Below the pieces are notes generated by a model. That model was not told the origin of the DNA, searched no databases, and was given only the letters and a program-made list of their open reading frames with translations. Below, in pieces: positions 1-7,608 of a stretch of 34,916 nucleotides of DNA (positions are counted from its first letter, which is position 1; each line of letters begins with the position of its first letter). The DNA is from CAYVQU01 sp964453155. Lineage in GTDB: Bacteria; Chloroflexota; Anaerolineae; Anaerolineales; UBA11858. The position numbers and the translations under genes are program-made. The stretch lies in assembly GCA_964453155.1 (NCBI GenBank), contig CAYVQU010000041.1, forward strand, positions 1-34,916, read 5' to 3'.

Positions 1-33
1 TTTTTGTTGCTCAACGCTTCTGTTTTGCCTGAG

Positions 34-1284
34 TTACTGCAGTAGAGTCAATTTAAGCATTGCTGGAAAAACGAAGATATTGACGAAAATCAGCCCAATA
101 CTGCCGATCCCAGAAACCACTGCGGCGGAGGGCGCTCCCATTTGATCGCCCAAAAAACCCATCAACAATGAGCCCAGGGGATAAAAGCCTCCCAGCGCCC
201 AGGTGTAAGTGCTCAACACCCGTCCCCGTAAATCATCAGGGACAATGGTTTGAATGAGGGTGTTGGTCAGCACCAATTGGGTTATCAATGAATACCCCAA
301 TACCGCCATCACGACCATACTCACCCACGGAATGCGTGACAAAGCAATCCCAATGATTGCAGGTCCTAACAACATCCGGCTAAACAATAACAACTTCCCC
401 TTATGAAAATAATCACCAAAACCAAGCAAGATGAAAGCGCCGATCAGCGCCCCTATCCCCTGCCAGGAGAGCAACTGGCCAAATCCATCGGCCCCGATTT
501 TGAGGATATCTTTAGCAAATACGGGTACCAGGGTAAGCGATCCGAATCCGATCATGCTGATTGCAGCCACCATCACAACTAAGCCTAAAATCTCTTTATG
601 GCTGAAAATATATCGAAATCCGGCCCCCATGCGCTCCAAAGGGTTTACCCGGCTGACTCGTGTGGGTTGAGCAGACAACCGCATGAGTAATAAGGCCACG
701 ATAACGGCCAGGTATGATAGCCCATTGGCAGCAAAAGCTGGCGCTTCTCCTAAAGTTGCAACGACGGCGCCACCAATTGCCGGCCCTACGATCCGGGCAA
801 TATTGAACAAAGCGGAGTTGATTCCAATGGCATTCATCACATCGCTTTTATTATCATCCACCATTTCGACGACAAAGGCCTGCCGCGCCGGCATATCCAG
901 AGCATTCCCGATGCCCAACAAAAATGACAACGCCAATATGTGCCAATACTGAACGATATCCAACCAGGTGAGTAAGGCCAAAATTCCCGCCAAGAACATG
1001 AACCAGCTTTGGGTAAACAACAACAAATTTCGGCGCGAAAATTGATCGGCAACCACTCCCATGAATAACGAAAATAAGAGTACGGGCAAAAAGTTGATAA
1101 AAGTAACCAGCCCCAAACTCGTTTGAGAACCCGTCACCCGGTATACCAGCCATTGTTGAGCAGTAGCCTGCATCCAAACACCGATAACTGATACCAATTG
1201 TCCCCAAAAGAAAAGTCGGAAATTACGATGCTGCAGCGCGCTGAAGGTACGCGTCCAATTAATGGATAATGAAAAGTTTGTCAT
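34..1284 (-). CDS. MFS transporter, probable drug/metabolite exporter
   Basis: A 416-residue integral membrane protein with about 12 hydrophobic segments. The first starts near residue 25 (FFWGQLVSVIGVWMQ), and the loop after TM2 carries the MFS motif A-like sequence GVVADQFSRR. The PARQAF stretch after TM4 and the overall pattern match the EntS/MFS_3 branch of exporters (family knowledge). Substrate cannot be read from sequence. I chose the ATG at 1284; an upstream in-frame TTG at 1296 would add MFKP. Neither has a clear Shine-Dalgarno. The leader holds a 7-bp palindrome and a terminator-like hairpin, so expression may be controlled by a repressor or attenuation. No regulator gene is adjacent. 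The gene points out of the window and its downstream neighbour is not visible. Confidence 0.9.
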   Translation of the reverse strand: MTNFSLSINWTRTFSALQHRNFRLFFWGQLVSVIGVWMQATAQQWLVYRVTGSQTSLGLVTFINFLPVLLFSLFMGVVADQFSRRNLLLFTQSWFMFLAGILALLTWLDIVQYWHILALSFLLGIGNALDMPARQAFVVEMVDDNKSDVMNAIGINSALFNIARIVGPAIGGAVVATLGEAPAFAANGLSYLAVIVALLLMRLSAQPTRVSRVNPLERMGAGFRYIFSHKEILGLVVMVAAISMIGFGSLTLVPVFAKDILKIGADGFGQLLSWQGIGALIGAFILLGFGDYFHKGKLLLFSRMLLGPAIIGIALSRIPWVSMVVMAVLGYSLITQLVLTNTLIQTIVPDDLRGRVLSTYTWALGGFYPLGSLLMGFLGDQMGAPSAAVVSGIGSIGLIFVNIFVFPAMLKLTLLQ

Positions 1285-1298
1285 AGGTTTGAACAACT

Positions 1299-1315
1299 CT
1301 GAGGTGAGACCTCAG
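1299..1315. promoter_or_regulatory. Palindrome in the MFS leader, candidate operator
   Basis: Perfect inverted repeat CTGAGGT-GAG-ACCTCAG lying 15 nt upstream of the ATG chosen for the MFS gene and overlapping the region upstream of the alternative TTG. It could be a repressor operator or a hairpin near the ribosome binding region. No cognate regulator is encoded next to it. Confidence 0.35.
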
Positions 1316-1318
1316 GAC

Positions 1319-1349
1319 AAAAAATATATCTCCCAGGGATCTGGGAGAT
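1319..1349 (-). terminator. Hairpin plus T-tract between tRNA-Pro and the MFS gene
   Basis: Perfect 9-bp stem ATCTCCCAG/CTGGGAGAT with a 4-nt loop, followed on the minus strand by ATAT and then six T. It lies 35 nt before the MFS start, so it is either a second stop for tRNA read-through or a leader attenuator of the MFS gene. Confidence 0.55.
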
Positions 1350-1420
1350 GTACAAATGATTTATTCTGTTGTTTGACTCCAATTTTACCGCGATCTGATC
1401 TGAGCCAACTTTTAACATAC

Positions 1421-1456
1421 AAAAAGCTGCGATTCTTTTCACGAAATCGCAGCTTT
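1421..1456 (-). terminator. Rho-independent terminator of tRNA-Pro
   Basis: Perfect 12-bp stem AAAGCTGCGATT/AATCGCAGCTTT with a 10-nt loop and a run of T on the minus strand. It begins 8 nt after the tRNA 3' end, so the primary transcript is barely longer than the tRNA. Confidence 0.85.
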
Positions 1457-1464
1457 CAATTCTG

Positions 1465-1537
1465 TCGGGGTGGGCGGACTTGAACCGCCGACCTCTGCGT
1501 CCCAAACGCAGCGCGCTTCCATCTGCGCTACACCCCG
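1465..1537 (-). tRNA. tRNA-Pro (anticodon UGG)
   Basis: The minus strand folds into a full cloverleaf: acceptor CGGGGTG/CACCCCG, D stem GCGC/GCGC, anticodon stem CTGCG/CGCAG with loop TTTGGGA (anticodon TGG), T stem GGCGG/CCGCC with loop TTCAAGT, and discriminator A. It is 73 nt long. The 3' CCA is not encoded (the next bases read CAG) and must be added after transcription. UGG can read all proline codons if U34 is suitably modified. Confidence 0.97.
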
Positions 1538-1546
1538 GCGGGGGCG

Positions 1547-1575
1547 AGTATAATGCTATCATACCCAATCGTCAA
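1547..1575 (-). promoter_or_regulatory. Sigma-70-type promoter of tRNA-Pro
   Basis: On the minus strand: TTGACG, 17-nt spacer, TATACT. The predicted transcription start falls about 3 nt before the mature tRNA 5' end. Its -10 overlaps a TATAAT on the plus strand, and its -35 overlaps the ribosome binding site of the divergent methyltransferase gene. Confidence 0.8.
1549..1554 (+). promoter_or_regulatory. Possible -10 box of the methyltransferase gene
   Basis: A perfect TATAAT on the plus strand, 34 nt before the GTG start. The matching -35 would fall inside the tRNA gene and is not recognisable, so this is a weak call. Confidence 0.35.
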
Positions 1576-1587
1576 GGAGTTTTCTTC

Positions 1588-2361
1588 GTGTCCAGCCCCA
1601 CTTCAAAAAAAGTCCTATCCGGCCGCGAGCTAGCGCTCTTATATCAGGCCCAACATCAGGATTATCAGGAAGATTTATCGTTTTGGTTAGCCCAGGCTGC
1701 TGAAGCCCCTGGTCCGATTTTGGAGTTAGGCTGCGGCACCGGACGGGTCACTTTAGCACTGGCAGCCCAACAACATGATATTTGGGGCCTGGATAATGAT
1801 CCAGCCATGCTGGCACTGCTAAAGGAGAATATCCCCCCAAGCAGCACAAGCCACATCCGCACATTTACAGGGGACTTTACAAACTTAAAGTTTGAACAAA
1901 CCTTTGGGCTGATCATCCTACCCTGCAACACCTACAGCACCCTTTCGAAATCCCAAAGATCCGCGACTCTGGCTGGGATCTACCGACATTTAACGATTGG
2001 AGGGCGATTCGCAGTCAGTCTCCCGAACCCCCAGATTTTGGCGGATTTAGCCACCACGGAAGAAACCGAAATTGAGATGAGTTTTCCCCATCCCCTATCA
2101 GGGCATCCGGTTCAGCTCAGTTCGGGTTGGGAAACCGCTGATAATCAAGTCATCATGACCTGGAATTACGATCATCTCCACCCCGATGGGAAAGTGGATC
2201 GTACGCAAGCCGCTACCAGTCATTTTTTGACTTCACCTACGGAGTATCAACAAGAGTTTCAGGCTGAGAATTTCACCCTTCAGGCCGTTTATGGGGATTT
2301 CGATTATTCTGCTTATCAGCCGGATTCGCCATACCTGATCTATATACTCCAAAAAATCTAA
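1588..2361 (+). CDS. Class I SAM-dependent methyltransferase
   Basis: A 257-residue protein with a Rossmann-fold methyltransferase core. It has SAM-binding motif I (ILELGCGTGRVTLAL), then LDNDPAM with the acidic residue after strand 2, then a motif IV-like FGLIILPCNTYSTL and a post-core IGGRFAVSLPNP. The substrate is unknown. The GTG start at 1588 is preceded by AAGGAG 8 nt upstream. The longer frame would run through the tRNA gene and is rejected. The gene is monocistronic and divergent from tRNA-Pro, with overlapping promoter elements. It could act on a small metabolite or on RNA. Confidence 0.88.
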   Translation: MSSPTSKKVLSGRELALLYQAQHQDYQEDLSFWLAQAAEAPGPILELGCGTGRVTLALAAQQHDIWGLDNDPAMLALLKENIPPSSTSHIRTFTGDFTNLKFEQTFGLIILPCNTYSTLSKSQRSATLAGIYRHLTIGGRFAVSLPNPQILADLATTEETEIEMSFPHPLSGHPVQLSSGWETADNQVIMTWNYDHLHPDGKVDRTQAATSHFLTSPTEYQQEFQAENFTLQAVYGDFDYSAYQPDSPYLIYILQKI

Positions 2362-2402
2362 TAAAACGCCAACAATTTATTAACGCGGCGTATATATTCC
2401 GT

Positions 2403-2433
2403 TTGCATTACTCTTACACATCTTTTGTACAAT
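2403..2433 (+). promoter_or_regulatory. Weak promoter candidate for the Hsp20 gene
   Basis: TTGCAT and TACAAT separated by 19 nt, longer than optimal. No CIRCE (GCACTC) inverted repeat is visible, so HrcA control is not supported by sequence. Confidence 0.25.
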
Positions 2434-2496
2434 TTGGTCATCGTAAAAAAACATTCATTCACAAACGATTTACTAAGTTTGTCAGGAGAAATTAAA

Positions 2497-2919
2497 ATGA
2501 TGACCATGCATATGACCCCCTACCGCCGTCGAGCCATCCGCCGCCAGATCGCCAATGACCGTTTGGCCCGTCACATCGGCCACGTTCACAGCGATGTCCA
2601 TGTCCCCCTCGATGTCGCCGATGAGAAAGACGCTTTTGTGATTTACGCCACGGTCCCCGGCCTAGAGGCTGAAAACCTGGAGATCGAAATCGTCAACAAC
2701 ACCGTTGATATTTCCGGCGAATTCGTTGCCGACAGCGATGAAGACGTCAACTTCGTCCGGCGTGAGCGCCCCACGGGGAAATTCCGCCGCTATCTGAAAT
2801 TTGGAACAAAACTTGAAGCGGATAAAGCCGACGCCAAACTCGAAAATGGTATATTGAGCCTGCGAGTTCCCAAAGTTGCTGCGGAGTTGCCGAAAACAAT
2901 CAAGGTAAAAACGAAATAA
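2497..2919 (+). CDS. Small heat shock protein, Hsp20/alpha-crystallin family
   Basis: A 140-residue ATP-independent holdase chaperone of the cytoplasm. The N-terminal arm is basic (YRRRAIRRQ, residues 9-17). The alpha-crystallin domain covers about residues 36-128, with VPLDVADEKDAFVI at its start and the family hallmark LENGILSLRVPK (115-126) at its end. The tail has IKV, which may replace the usual IxI assembly motif. The ATG at 2497 follows AGGAGA with 7-nt spacing; the frame is open further upstream but without a binding site. A strong terminator follows, so it is monocistronic. Length is typical of the family. Confidence 0.95.
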   Translation: MMTMHMTPYRRRAIRRQIANDRLARHIGHVHSDVHVPLDVADEKDAFVIYATVPGLEAENLEIEIVNNTVDISGEFVADSDEDVNFVRRERPTGKFRRYLKFGTKLEADKADAKLENGILSLRVPKVAAELPKTIKVKTK

Positions 2920-2940
2920 AATAGGTAGCCCTAACTATTC

Positions 2941-2972
2941 AAAAAAGCCAGATGAGATATCTGGCTTTTTTT
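2941..2972 (+). terminator. Rho-independent terminator after hsp20
   Basis: Stem GCCAGAT/ATCTGGC with a 5-nt loop, flanked by six A upstream and seven T downstream. Confidence 0.9.
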
Positions 2973-2999
2973 GTACTTTTTGCAGAATTCGGATATACT
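2971..2999 (+). promoter_or_regulatory. Promoter of the coiled-coil membrane operon
   Basis: TTGTAC, 17-nt spacer, TATACT. The -35 box overlaps the T-tract of the hsp20 terminator. The predicted 5' leader of about 77 nt contains a 6-bp hairpin (GCGCGG/CCGCGC, 3029-3047) before the AGGAG of the first gene. Confidence 0.6.
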
Positions 3000-3082
3000 A
3001 TTTTGAGAATCAATCGTTCGAAATGAATGCGCGGGGATGAACCGCGCTCGAGGTTACCCGTAAGTAAACCCAGGAGTGCGTG

Positions 3083-4003
3083 ATGACAGAACTTGTAAAT
3101 CTTAATACGGCCGAACTTGAAGAACTAACCATTCTGCCAGGAGTAGGCCCCGCAATGGCCGATCGAATCGTAGCAGCCCGACCCTTTGAAATGCTGGACG
3201 ATTTGTTGGCAGTGCGAGGGATTGGTCCGGCGCTGCTAGAACGGCTAGAGCCCCTGGTCACGATGGCGACTCAGGCACCTGCAGAGGAAGTCATATTGTT
3301 AAGCGCCGAAGCTGAAACTGCGCTTCCGGAAGAGGCAGCAACCGATGATAGCGCTGAAACCCCAGATATCGAAGGTCACCCCGAGGAGATCAGCGCGGCG
3401 TCTGATGAGGTTGCCGATACAAAATTCGAAGAGGCGGCCGAACCAGCGTCAGAGGCCATCCCCCAAGAAAAAGCGATCATCAAAGTCGAAACAGATCAAG
3501 ATCAAAAACCCGCAGCCGACCCGAAGCCAGTGACCCGGGCCCAGGCCTTGGTCATGTCGGCGGGCTGCAGTTTGGTGGCATTTTTGATGGCTTTCCTGCT
3601 CAGCATTGGGGTGATCGGTGCAATTAATGGGGGTTTACGGTTTGCCAAACCAGATCTAGGACCCAGACTTTATAATCAAATTGAAGTGGTGAACGAACAA
3701 ATCAATTTACTGCAAGATGATGTCGATGGTTTGCGAACCCGGCTGGATGGGTTCGAAGCGCTCAATGATGAAGTTAGCGACCTTGAAACCGTCACCGAAG
3801 AACTCGGCGCGGTTACTGCTGAACTCGAAGCCACCACCACTGAATTGGCCGCTAAATTGGAAAACACTGCCGAAATCGTTGCTGAGATGAATGCCCAAAT
3901 CGAGAAACTCGGTTTTAGCAGCGAACAATTCCAGGCTTTTATAGAAGGGTTGGGTGACTTGCTTACCAATCTCATGCCACCTACCCCGGAGGAGACTCCC
4001 TAA
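3083..4003 (+). CDS. HhH-domain, single-pass membrane, coiled-coil protein
   Basis: I do not recognise this 306-residue protein as a named family. Residues 3-60 form a ComEA-like tandem helix-hairpin-helix unit (LNTAELEELTILPGVGPAMA, then RGIGPALLERL), a fold that usually contacts DNA backbone. A long acidic low-complexity linker follows (about 63-145), then one TM segment (about 157-183), then a coiled coil with heptad-like Leu/Val and many Glu (about 200-275). The ATG at 3083 fits AGGAG at 3072-3076 (6-nt gap) better than the GTG at 3080. First gene of a three-gene operon; its stop overlaps the next start (TAATG). The HhH may face either side of the membrane; the polarity is not clear. DNA-membrane tethering is inference. 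Confidence 0.8.
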   Translation: MTELVNLNTAELEELTILPGVGPAMADRIVAARPFEMLDDLLAVRGIGPALLERLEPLVTMATQAPAEEVILLSAEAETALPEEAATDDSAETPDIEGHPEEISAASDEVADTKFEEAAEPASEAIPQEKAIIKVETDQDQKPAADPKPVTRAQALVMSAGCSLVAFLMAFLLSIGVIGAINGGLRFAKPDLGPRLYNQIEVVNEQINLLQDDVDGLRTRLDGFEALNDEVSDLETVTEELGAVTAELEATTTELAAKLENTAEIVAEMNAQIEKLGFSSEQFQAFIEGLGDLLTNLMPPTPEETP

Positions 4004-4950
4004 TGACTGTTCAAAATCCCCCTCCGGTCCGGCCTTCGTTTGGAAAACGGCTTGGGTTGGCATTTGTAAAGTTCCTGAAATTCCTACTGAAGTTGTTGTT
4101 CATAATATTGATCCTGGCTGGCATCGCGGCCGCGATCTATTTTGGCGGGCCAGTGCTGATCGATGAATATTTACTGAAAGATGTTCATGCCAACCGCAAC
4201 CAAATTCAAGAAATCAGCGCTGAAGTTGAACAGAGCAATTCAATTTTCGGTGACCGATTGAGTGATTTTCAAGAGCGTTTGGAAAGCCTGGAAATTCAAG
4301 GCGATAGCGATAAACAAACCATCGCCGACTTACAGAGCAAACTCGCCACTGCCGAAGAACAATTAACCGAACAGGCCGTCACACTTGATTCAGTCAGCAG
4401 TTTGCAAGCATTGTTGACTGAATATGAAGCCACCCTGGCTGAATTTGAGGCCCAAATCGCAGCCCAAGCAGAGGCGCTCGCCGCGGTGCAAACCGAAGTT
4501 GAGGCAGTGGCCACTGATCTAGAAACCAATCAAACCGATTTAATTTCACTTCAGGCTGATCTAGAAACTGCCGATACCCTGGTTACCTTGCGGCATGACC
4601 TGGAGCTGCTCAAAGCATTGGAATTAATCACGAGAGCGCGGGTTTCGATTGGAGATGAGAATATTGGGTTAGCCGGGGATGATCTAGAGCTGGCTCGTGA
4701 ACTACTCGCAAATCTGAGCGTCGAAGTACCACCCCATCAGGCTGAATTTTTGGCCGCAGTGATCTTACGCTTAGAATTAGCCCAAGAGAATCTAACCACC
4801 TTGCCTGATTTAGCCAGCGAAGACCTGGAAGTAGCCTGGCAACTACTCATTCGCGGTTTACCCGATGAGGCGGATGCTGATGAAACCGAAGAGACCGCCA
4901 CAACTGAAGAAGAAGCCGAAGCAACCCCCACACCAACACCCGAACCCTAA
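4003..4950 (+). CDS. Single-pass membrane coiled-coil protein, unknown function
   Basis: A 315-residue protein, second gene of the operon. A basic N-terminus (residues 9-30) precedes one TM segment (about 31-49), which predicts an inside N-terminus. Residues 63-195 are a long Glu/Gln/Leu-rich coiled coil. Residues 196-288 form a helical domain (LELLKALELITRARVSIG and following), and the tail is acidic, ending TPTPTPEP. The 196-240 segment resembles the C-terminal domain of the next gene, suggesting paralogy. There is some resemblance in layout to HemX-type proteins (TM, coiled coil, helical C-domain), but not enough to assign it. GGAGGA at 3988-3993 precedes the start. Confidence 0.8.
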   Translation: MTVQNPPPVRPSFGKRLGLAFVKFLKFLLKLLFIILILAGIAAAIYFGGPVLIDEYLLKDVHANRNQIQEISAEVEQSNSIFGDRLSDFQERLESLEIQGDSDKQTIADLQSKLATAEEQLTEQAVTLDSVSSLQALLTEYEATLAEFEAQIAAQAEALAAVQTEVEAVATDLETNQTDLISLQADLETADTLVTLRHDLELLKALELITRARVSIGDENIGLAGDDLELARELLANLSVEVPPHQAEFLAAVILRLELAQENLTTLPDLASEDLEVAWQLLIRGLPDEADADETEETATTEEEAEATPTPTPEP

Positions 4951-4976
4951 GCCTCACCTACCTCAGGAGCCAAATC

Positions 4977-5753
4977 ATGGACGATATGGATAACCCGATT
5001 GCCGAAGAAAATGAAATCGAAGAAATCGTTGCGGAAACCCCGACCCCACTTGAAGCGGCTGAGCCGCTCATCTTAGAAACGGGCGCGGATACTGAGCCTG
5101 AACTGCCACCGGTGGAAGGAGAAGAAGATTTCTCTGAACCAGCCCTCATTTCAGAAGAAGAACCCCTGGAACCTCCCAAACCAGAGAGCAAAGTCAAGGT
5201 ATTCTTTAAAAAATTACTGCGCTGGACCGTCGGAATCTTGATTGTATTTGGACTGGGTTTGCTGACGGGCATTTTCGTCTTGTACCGGCCCGCGGCCCAA
5301 GATGCAGCCTTAGAAATTCAAACTCGCCAATCCGAGTTGAACGAAGCCGAATCTCAGATTTTTGATTATGAAAGTCGAGTTTTAGATTTGGAAAGTCAGG
5401 TTGAAAAATTGCAAGTGCTGCAGGTCAAAAATGACGAGTTACTCGCGGCCCAAGATGGCTTCAAACTCCATGTGGCCCTGTTGGATGCCCGGTTAGATAT
5501 CGCTAACGCCCAACTAGCACTCAGCCAGAAGGATACCGCCTCAGCCCGGATCATCCTGGATAAAACCGCTAACACATTTAACACCATCACCAGCCTTTTG
5601 GCTCCTGATCAACAGGAGGCAGTAACCAGCATGAAGCAACGCCTGGAATTGGTGATGAGTGAACTTGAAACTGATGTTTTCGCAGCCCAATCCGATCTCA
5701 ATGTTTTGGCCACGAACCTGCTCCAGATGGAGGACGCGCTCTTCAGTGAGTAG
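4977..5753 (+). CDS. Single-pass membrane coiled-coil protein, paralogue of the preceding gene
   Basis: A 258-residue protein, last of the operon. Residues 1-70 are strongly acidic and proline-rich, followed by a basic patch KVKVFFKKLLRW, one TM segment (about 84-103) and a coiled coil (about 110-155). The C-terminal helical domain contains LLDARLDIANAQLALSQKD, with the same L-x-A-x-L-x-I pattern as residues 200-240 of the preceding protein. The start has AGGAG with 9-nt spacing. All three operon members share the order soluble N-part, TM, coiled coil, which suggests a hetero-oligomeric envelope complex (inference). A strong terminator follows. Confidence 0.8.
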   Translation: MDDMDNPIAEENEIEEIVAETPTPLEAAEPLILETGADTEPELPPVEGEEDFSEPALISEEEPLEPPKPESKVKVFFKKLLRWTVGILIVFGLGLLTGIFVLYRPAAQDAALEIQTRQSELNEAESQIFDYESRVLDLESQVEKLQVLQVKNDELLAAQDGFKLHVALLDARLDIANAQLALSQKDTASARIILDKTANTFNTITSLLAPDQQEAVTSMKQRLELVMSELETDVFAAQSDLNVLATNLLQMEDALFSE

Positions 5754-5766
5754 ATTTTTCTAAGAT

Positions 5767-5805
5767 AAAAAATGCCCGCTGAATTGATTTCAGCGGGCAT
5801 TTTTT
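5767..5805. terminator. Bidirectional terminator
   Basis: Perfect 12-bp stem ATGCCCGCTGAA/TTCAGCGGGCAT, 5-nt loop, A-run before and T-run after. It serves the coiled-coil operon (+) and the convergent solute-binding protein gene (-). Confidence 0.92.
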
Positions 5806-5839
5806 ATTTTTTGGTTGGTATCAAAAGCAGATTTCGGAC

Positions 5840-7522
5840 TTATTCGGTGGTGTTATCCTCACCAACAATTCGTTCAGAGAATAAGAACCACTCGGTAACT
5901 CCATCAAACCGTCCCGCGGGGGTAAAGAGCGGCCCAAATTGCACACCCTGGACCGAGGCATCGACACCATAAGTGTACATTGGGTAATACAAGGGCAAGG
6001 CGGGGAGTTCATTCATGAAGCGAACCTGAAAATTGCGGTACAACCGAGTTCTTTCAGCCGGGTCCACAATAATCCGGCCTTGCTCCAGGTATTCGCTGGC
6101 GGTGCGATCATTCCACAGGGCGTAATTTTGCCCGCCGGTGGCCTGGGTTTGATGCCAAAAGGGATAGGGATCAGGATCAGGGGATTGGGCTAAATTGATG
6201 TCCACCAAGGCGGCTTCATATAGCCGTGAGTCTAAGTAATCGGTGACCAACTGATCGTAAGGCACGGCTTGAATTTCAACGCCAACCCCGAGTTCAGCCC
6301 AGCTTTCTTGAATATAGGTCGCAATGGCATGATACGGATCAACCTCAGGGTATATGAGCGTAAAGGTCAACAGCCCATTTTCATTTCCACGGATCGCGCC
6401 GCCGGCAGCCGGAATGGTATATCCCGCGGCCTTAATCATATTGGAGGCTTTTTCCAGGTCGTATGGGGTTCGACTGATCCCCTCATAATAAGCCCAGGTA
6501 TTGGGGAAAATGGGACCATCCGCAATAACGGCTTGCCCCGCCAACATGCGATCAACAATCCACTGGCGATTAAGACCCATAAGCAGCGCTTTACGGATCT
6601 CACTCTGCTGGAAGAAAGACACCTGGGGGTTATCTAAGTTCAGAAAGATAATCGCCATTTCAGGCAGCCGACTGGTATACAGATTCAGGTTTTCTTCGGC
6701 CAGGGCGTTATCCAGGATTTCAGGAGTAATATGACTGATCCCTTGGATTTCATCAGCCTGAAAGGCTGTTAAGGCTTCAGCCGCAGACCCAAAATAGACA
6801 AAATTGAACGTTTCTATAAAGGGGACACCTTCGTAATAATGGTTGAAGGCACTCAACTCAACCCCAGTGATTTGACCATCTCCCCCGTTAAAACGCTCAA
6901 AACGGTATGGGCCACTCCCAATTGGGGCTAAATTAAAGGGATCATCGACCAATCCGGCCGGTTCCACCCCTACAAATTGATGAGCCGGCAAAATACCAAA
7001 CGTCAGGTAATCTAAAAATGGAGCGAACGGTTCTGGCAGTCGGAATTGGAGGGTATATTCGTCGAAGGCTTCTACTTCAATCGCATTCCACAAAATCCGA
7101 ATATCCTCTGGAATAGGTAAATCGGGGCTGCGCAGCAGGTCTACTGTGAAGATAACGTCCGCGGTCGTTACCGGTTCGCCATCATGCCAGATTGCCGCGG
7201 TCCGCAAAGAGAAATTGTAAACTGTGGCATCCCGCGAAATCCCCCAGGATTCAGCCAAATCGGGTTGGGGCAACCCGCGATCGTCAAACCGGACCAGGCT
7301 GTTATATAACAAACGATTTACATCCTGGTCAGCAGGGTTATGAGTTGCTAGGATTGGGTTTAAACGGTTATGGGTCCCGATCACCCCTTCGGTATAACTA
7401 CCCCCACTGACTGGTTCCGGCTCAAAAACCTGAATGGTTACCGGCTGCTGGCCCATTAGCAACACACCAATGGCAATCAAGGCCAGTACCACAATGAGAA
7501 GTTGCCAACGTAAGCGTTTCAT
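5840..7522 (-). CDS. ABC transporter substrate-binding protein, family 5 (oligopeptide type)
   Basis: A 560-residue extracytoplasmic binding protein of the SBP_bac_5 family (DppA/OppA/NikA type). It shows the expected family features: LLYNSLVRFDDRGLPQPDLA near the N-terminus, SLRTAAIWHDGEPVTTADVI, YTLQFRLPEPFAPFLDYLTF and LNLDNPQVSFFQQSEIRKAL. The N-terminus KRLRWQLLIVVLALIAIGVL is an uncleaved or signal-peptidase-I type segment. There is no lipobox cysteine, so membrane anchoring would be by this helix. No permease or ATPase gene is near, so it is an orphan binding protein. The ATG at 7522 lacks a strong ribosome binding site. It lies 86 nt after secG with a terminator between them, so it needs read-through or an unseen promoter. 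The ligand is unknown. Confidence 0.9.
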   Translation of the reverse strand: MKRLRWQLLIVVLALIAIGVLLMGQQPVTIQVFEPEPVSGGSYTEGVIGTHNRLNPILATHNPADQDVNRLLYNSLVRFDDRGLPQPDLAESWGISRDATVYNFSLRTAAIWHDGEPVTTADVIFTVDLLRSPDLPIPEDIRILWNAIEVEAFDEYTLQFRLPEPFAPFLDYLTFGILPAHQFVGVEPAGLVDDPFNLAPIGSGPYRFERFNGGDGQITGVELSAFNHYYEGVPFIETFNFVYFGSAAEALTAFQADEIQGISHITPEILDNALAEENLNLYTSRLPEMAIIFLNLDNPQVSFFQQSEIRKALLMGLNRQWIVDRMLAGQAVIADGPIFPNTWAYYEGISRTPYDLEKASNMIKAAGYTIPAAGGAIRGNENGLLTFTLIYPEVDPYHAIATYIQESWAELGVGVEIQAVPYDQLVTDYLDSRLYEAALVDINLAQSPDPDPYPFWHQTQATGGQNYALWNDRTASEYLEQGRIIVDPAERTRLYRNFQVRFMNELPALPLYYPMYTYGVDASVQGVQFGPLFTPAGRFDGVTEWFLFSERIVGEDNTTE

Positions 7523-7539
7523 ATTTACCGCCAGGCAAT

Positions 7540-7601
7540 AAAAAAGGGCGCAGGTAGCCCTTGAGGAGACAACTCAATTGTCTTCAGGGGGCCAGCGCCC
7601 T
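7540..7601 (-). terminator. Branched terminator after secG
   Basis: On the minus strand AGGGCGC pairs with GCGCCCT across about 48 nt, directly followed by TTTTTT. The interior carries a second hairpin, AGACAA/TTGTCT flanked by imperfect CCCTGA/TCAAGGG. Its size is more like an attenuator than a simple terminator. Confidence 0.75.
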
Positions 7602-7608
7602 GGGGTTG

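Noticed and set aside
1480..1587. N-terminal extension of the methyltransferase
   Set aside because: The extension would be translated from the antisense strand of tRNA-Pro; the GTG at 1588 has a perfect AAGGAG.
2362..2496. CIRCE element or ROSE-type thermometer before the Hsp20 gene
   Set aside because: No TTAGCACTC/GAGTGCTAA inverted repeat is present. The leader is A/T-rich with no stem masking the AGGAGA site that I can see.
6269..6637. A 122-codon plus-strand open frame inside the solute-binding protein gene
   Set aside because: Antisense shadow; the minus-strand frame has family-wide motifs over this region.
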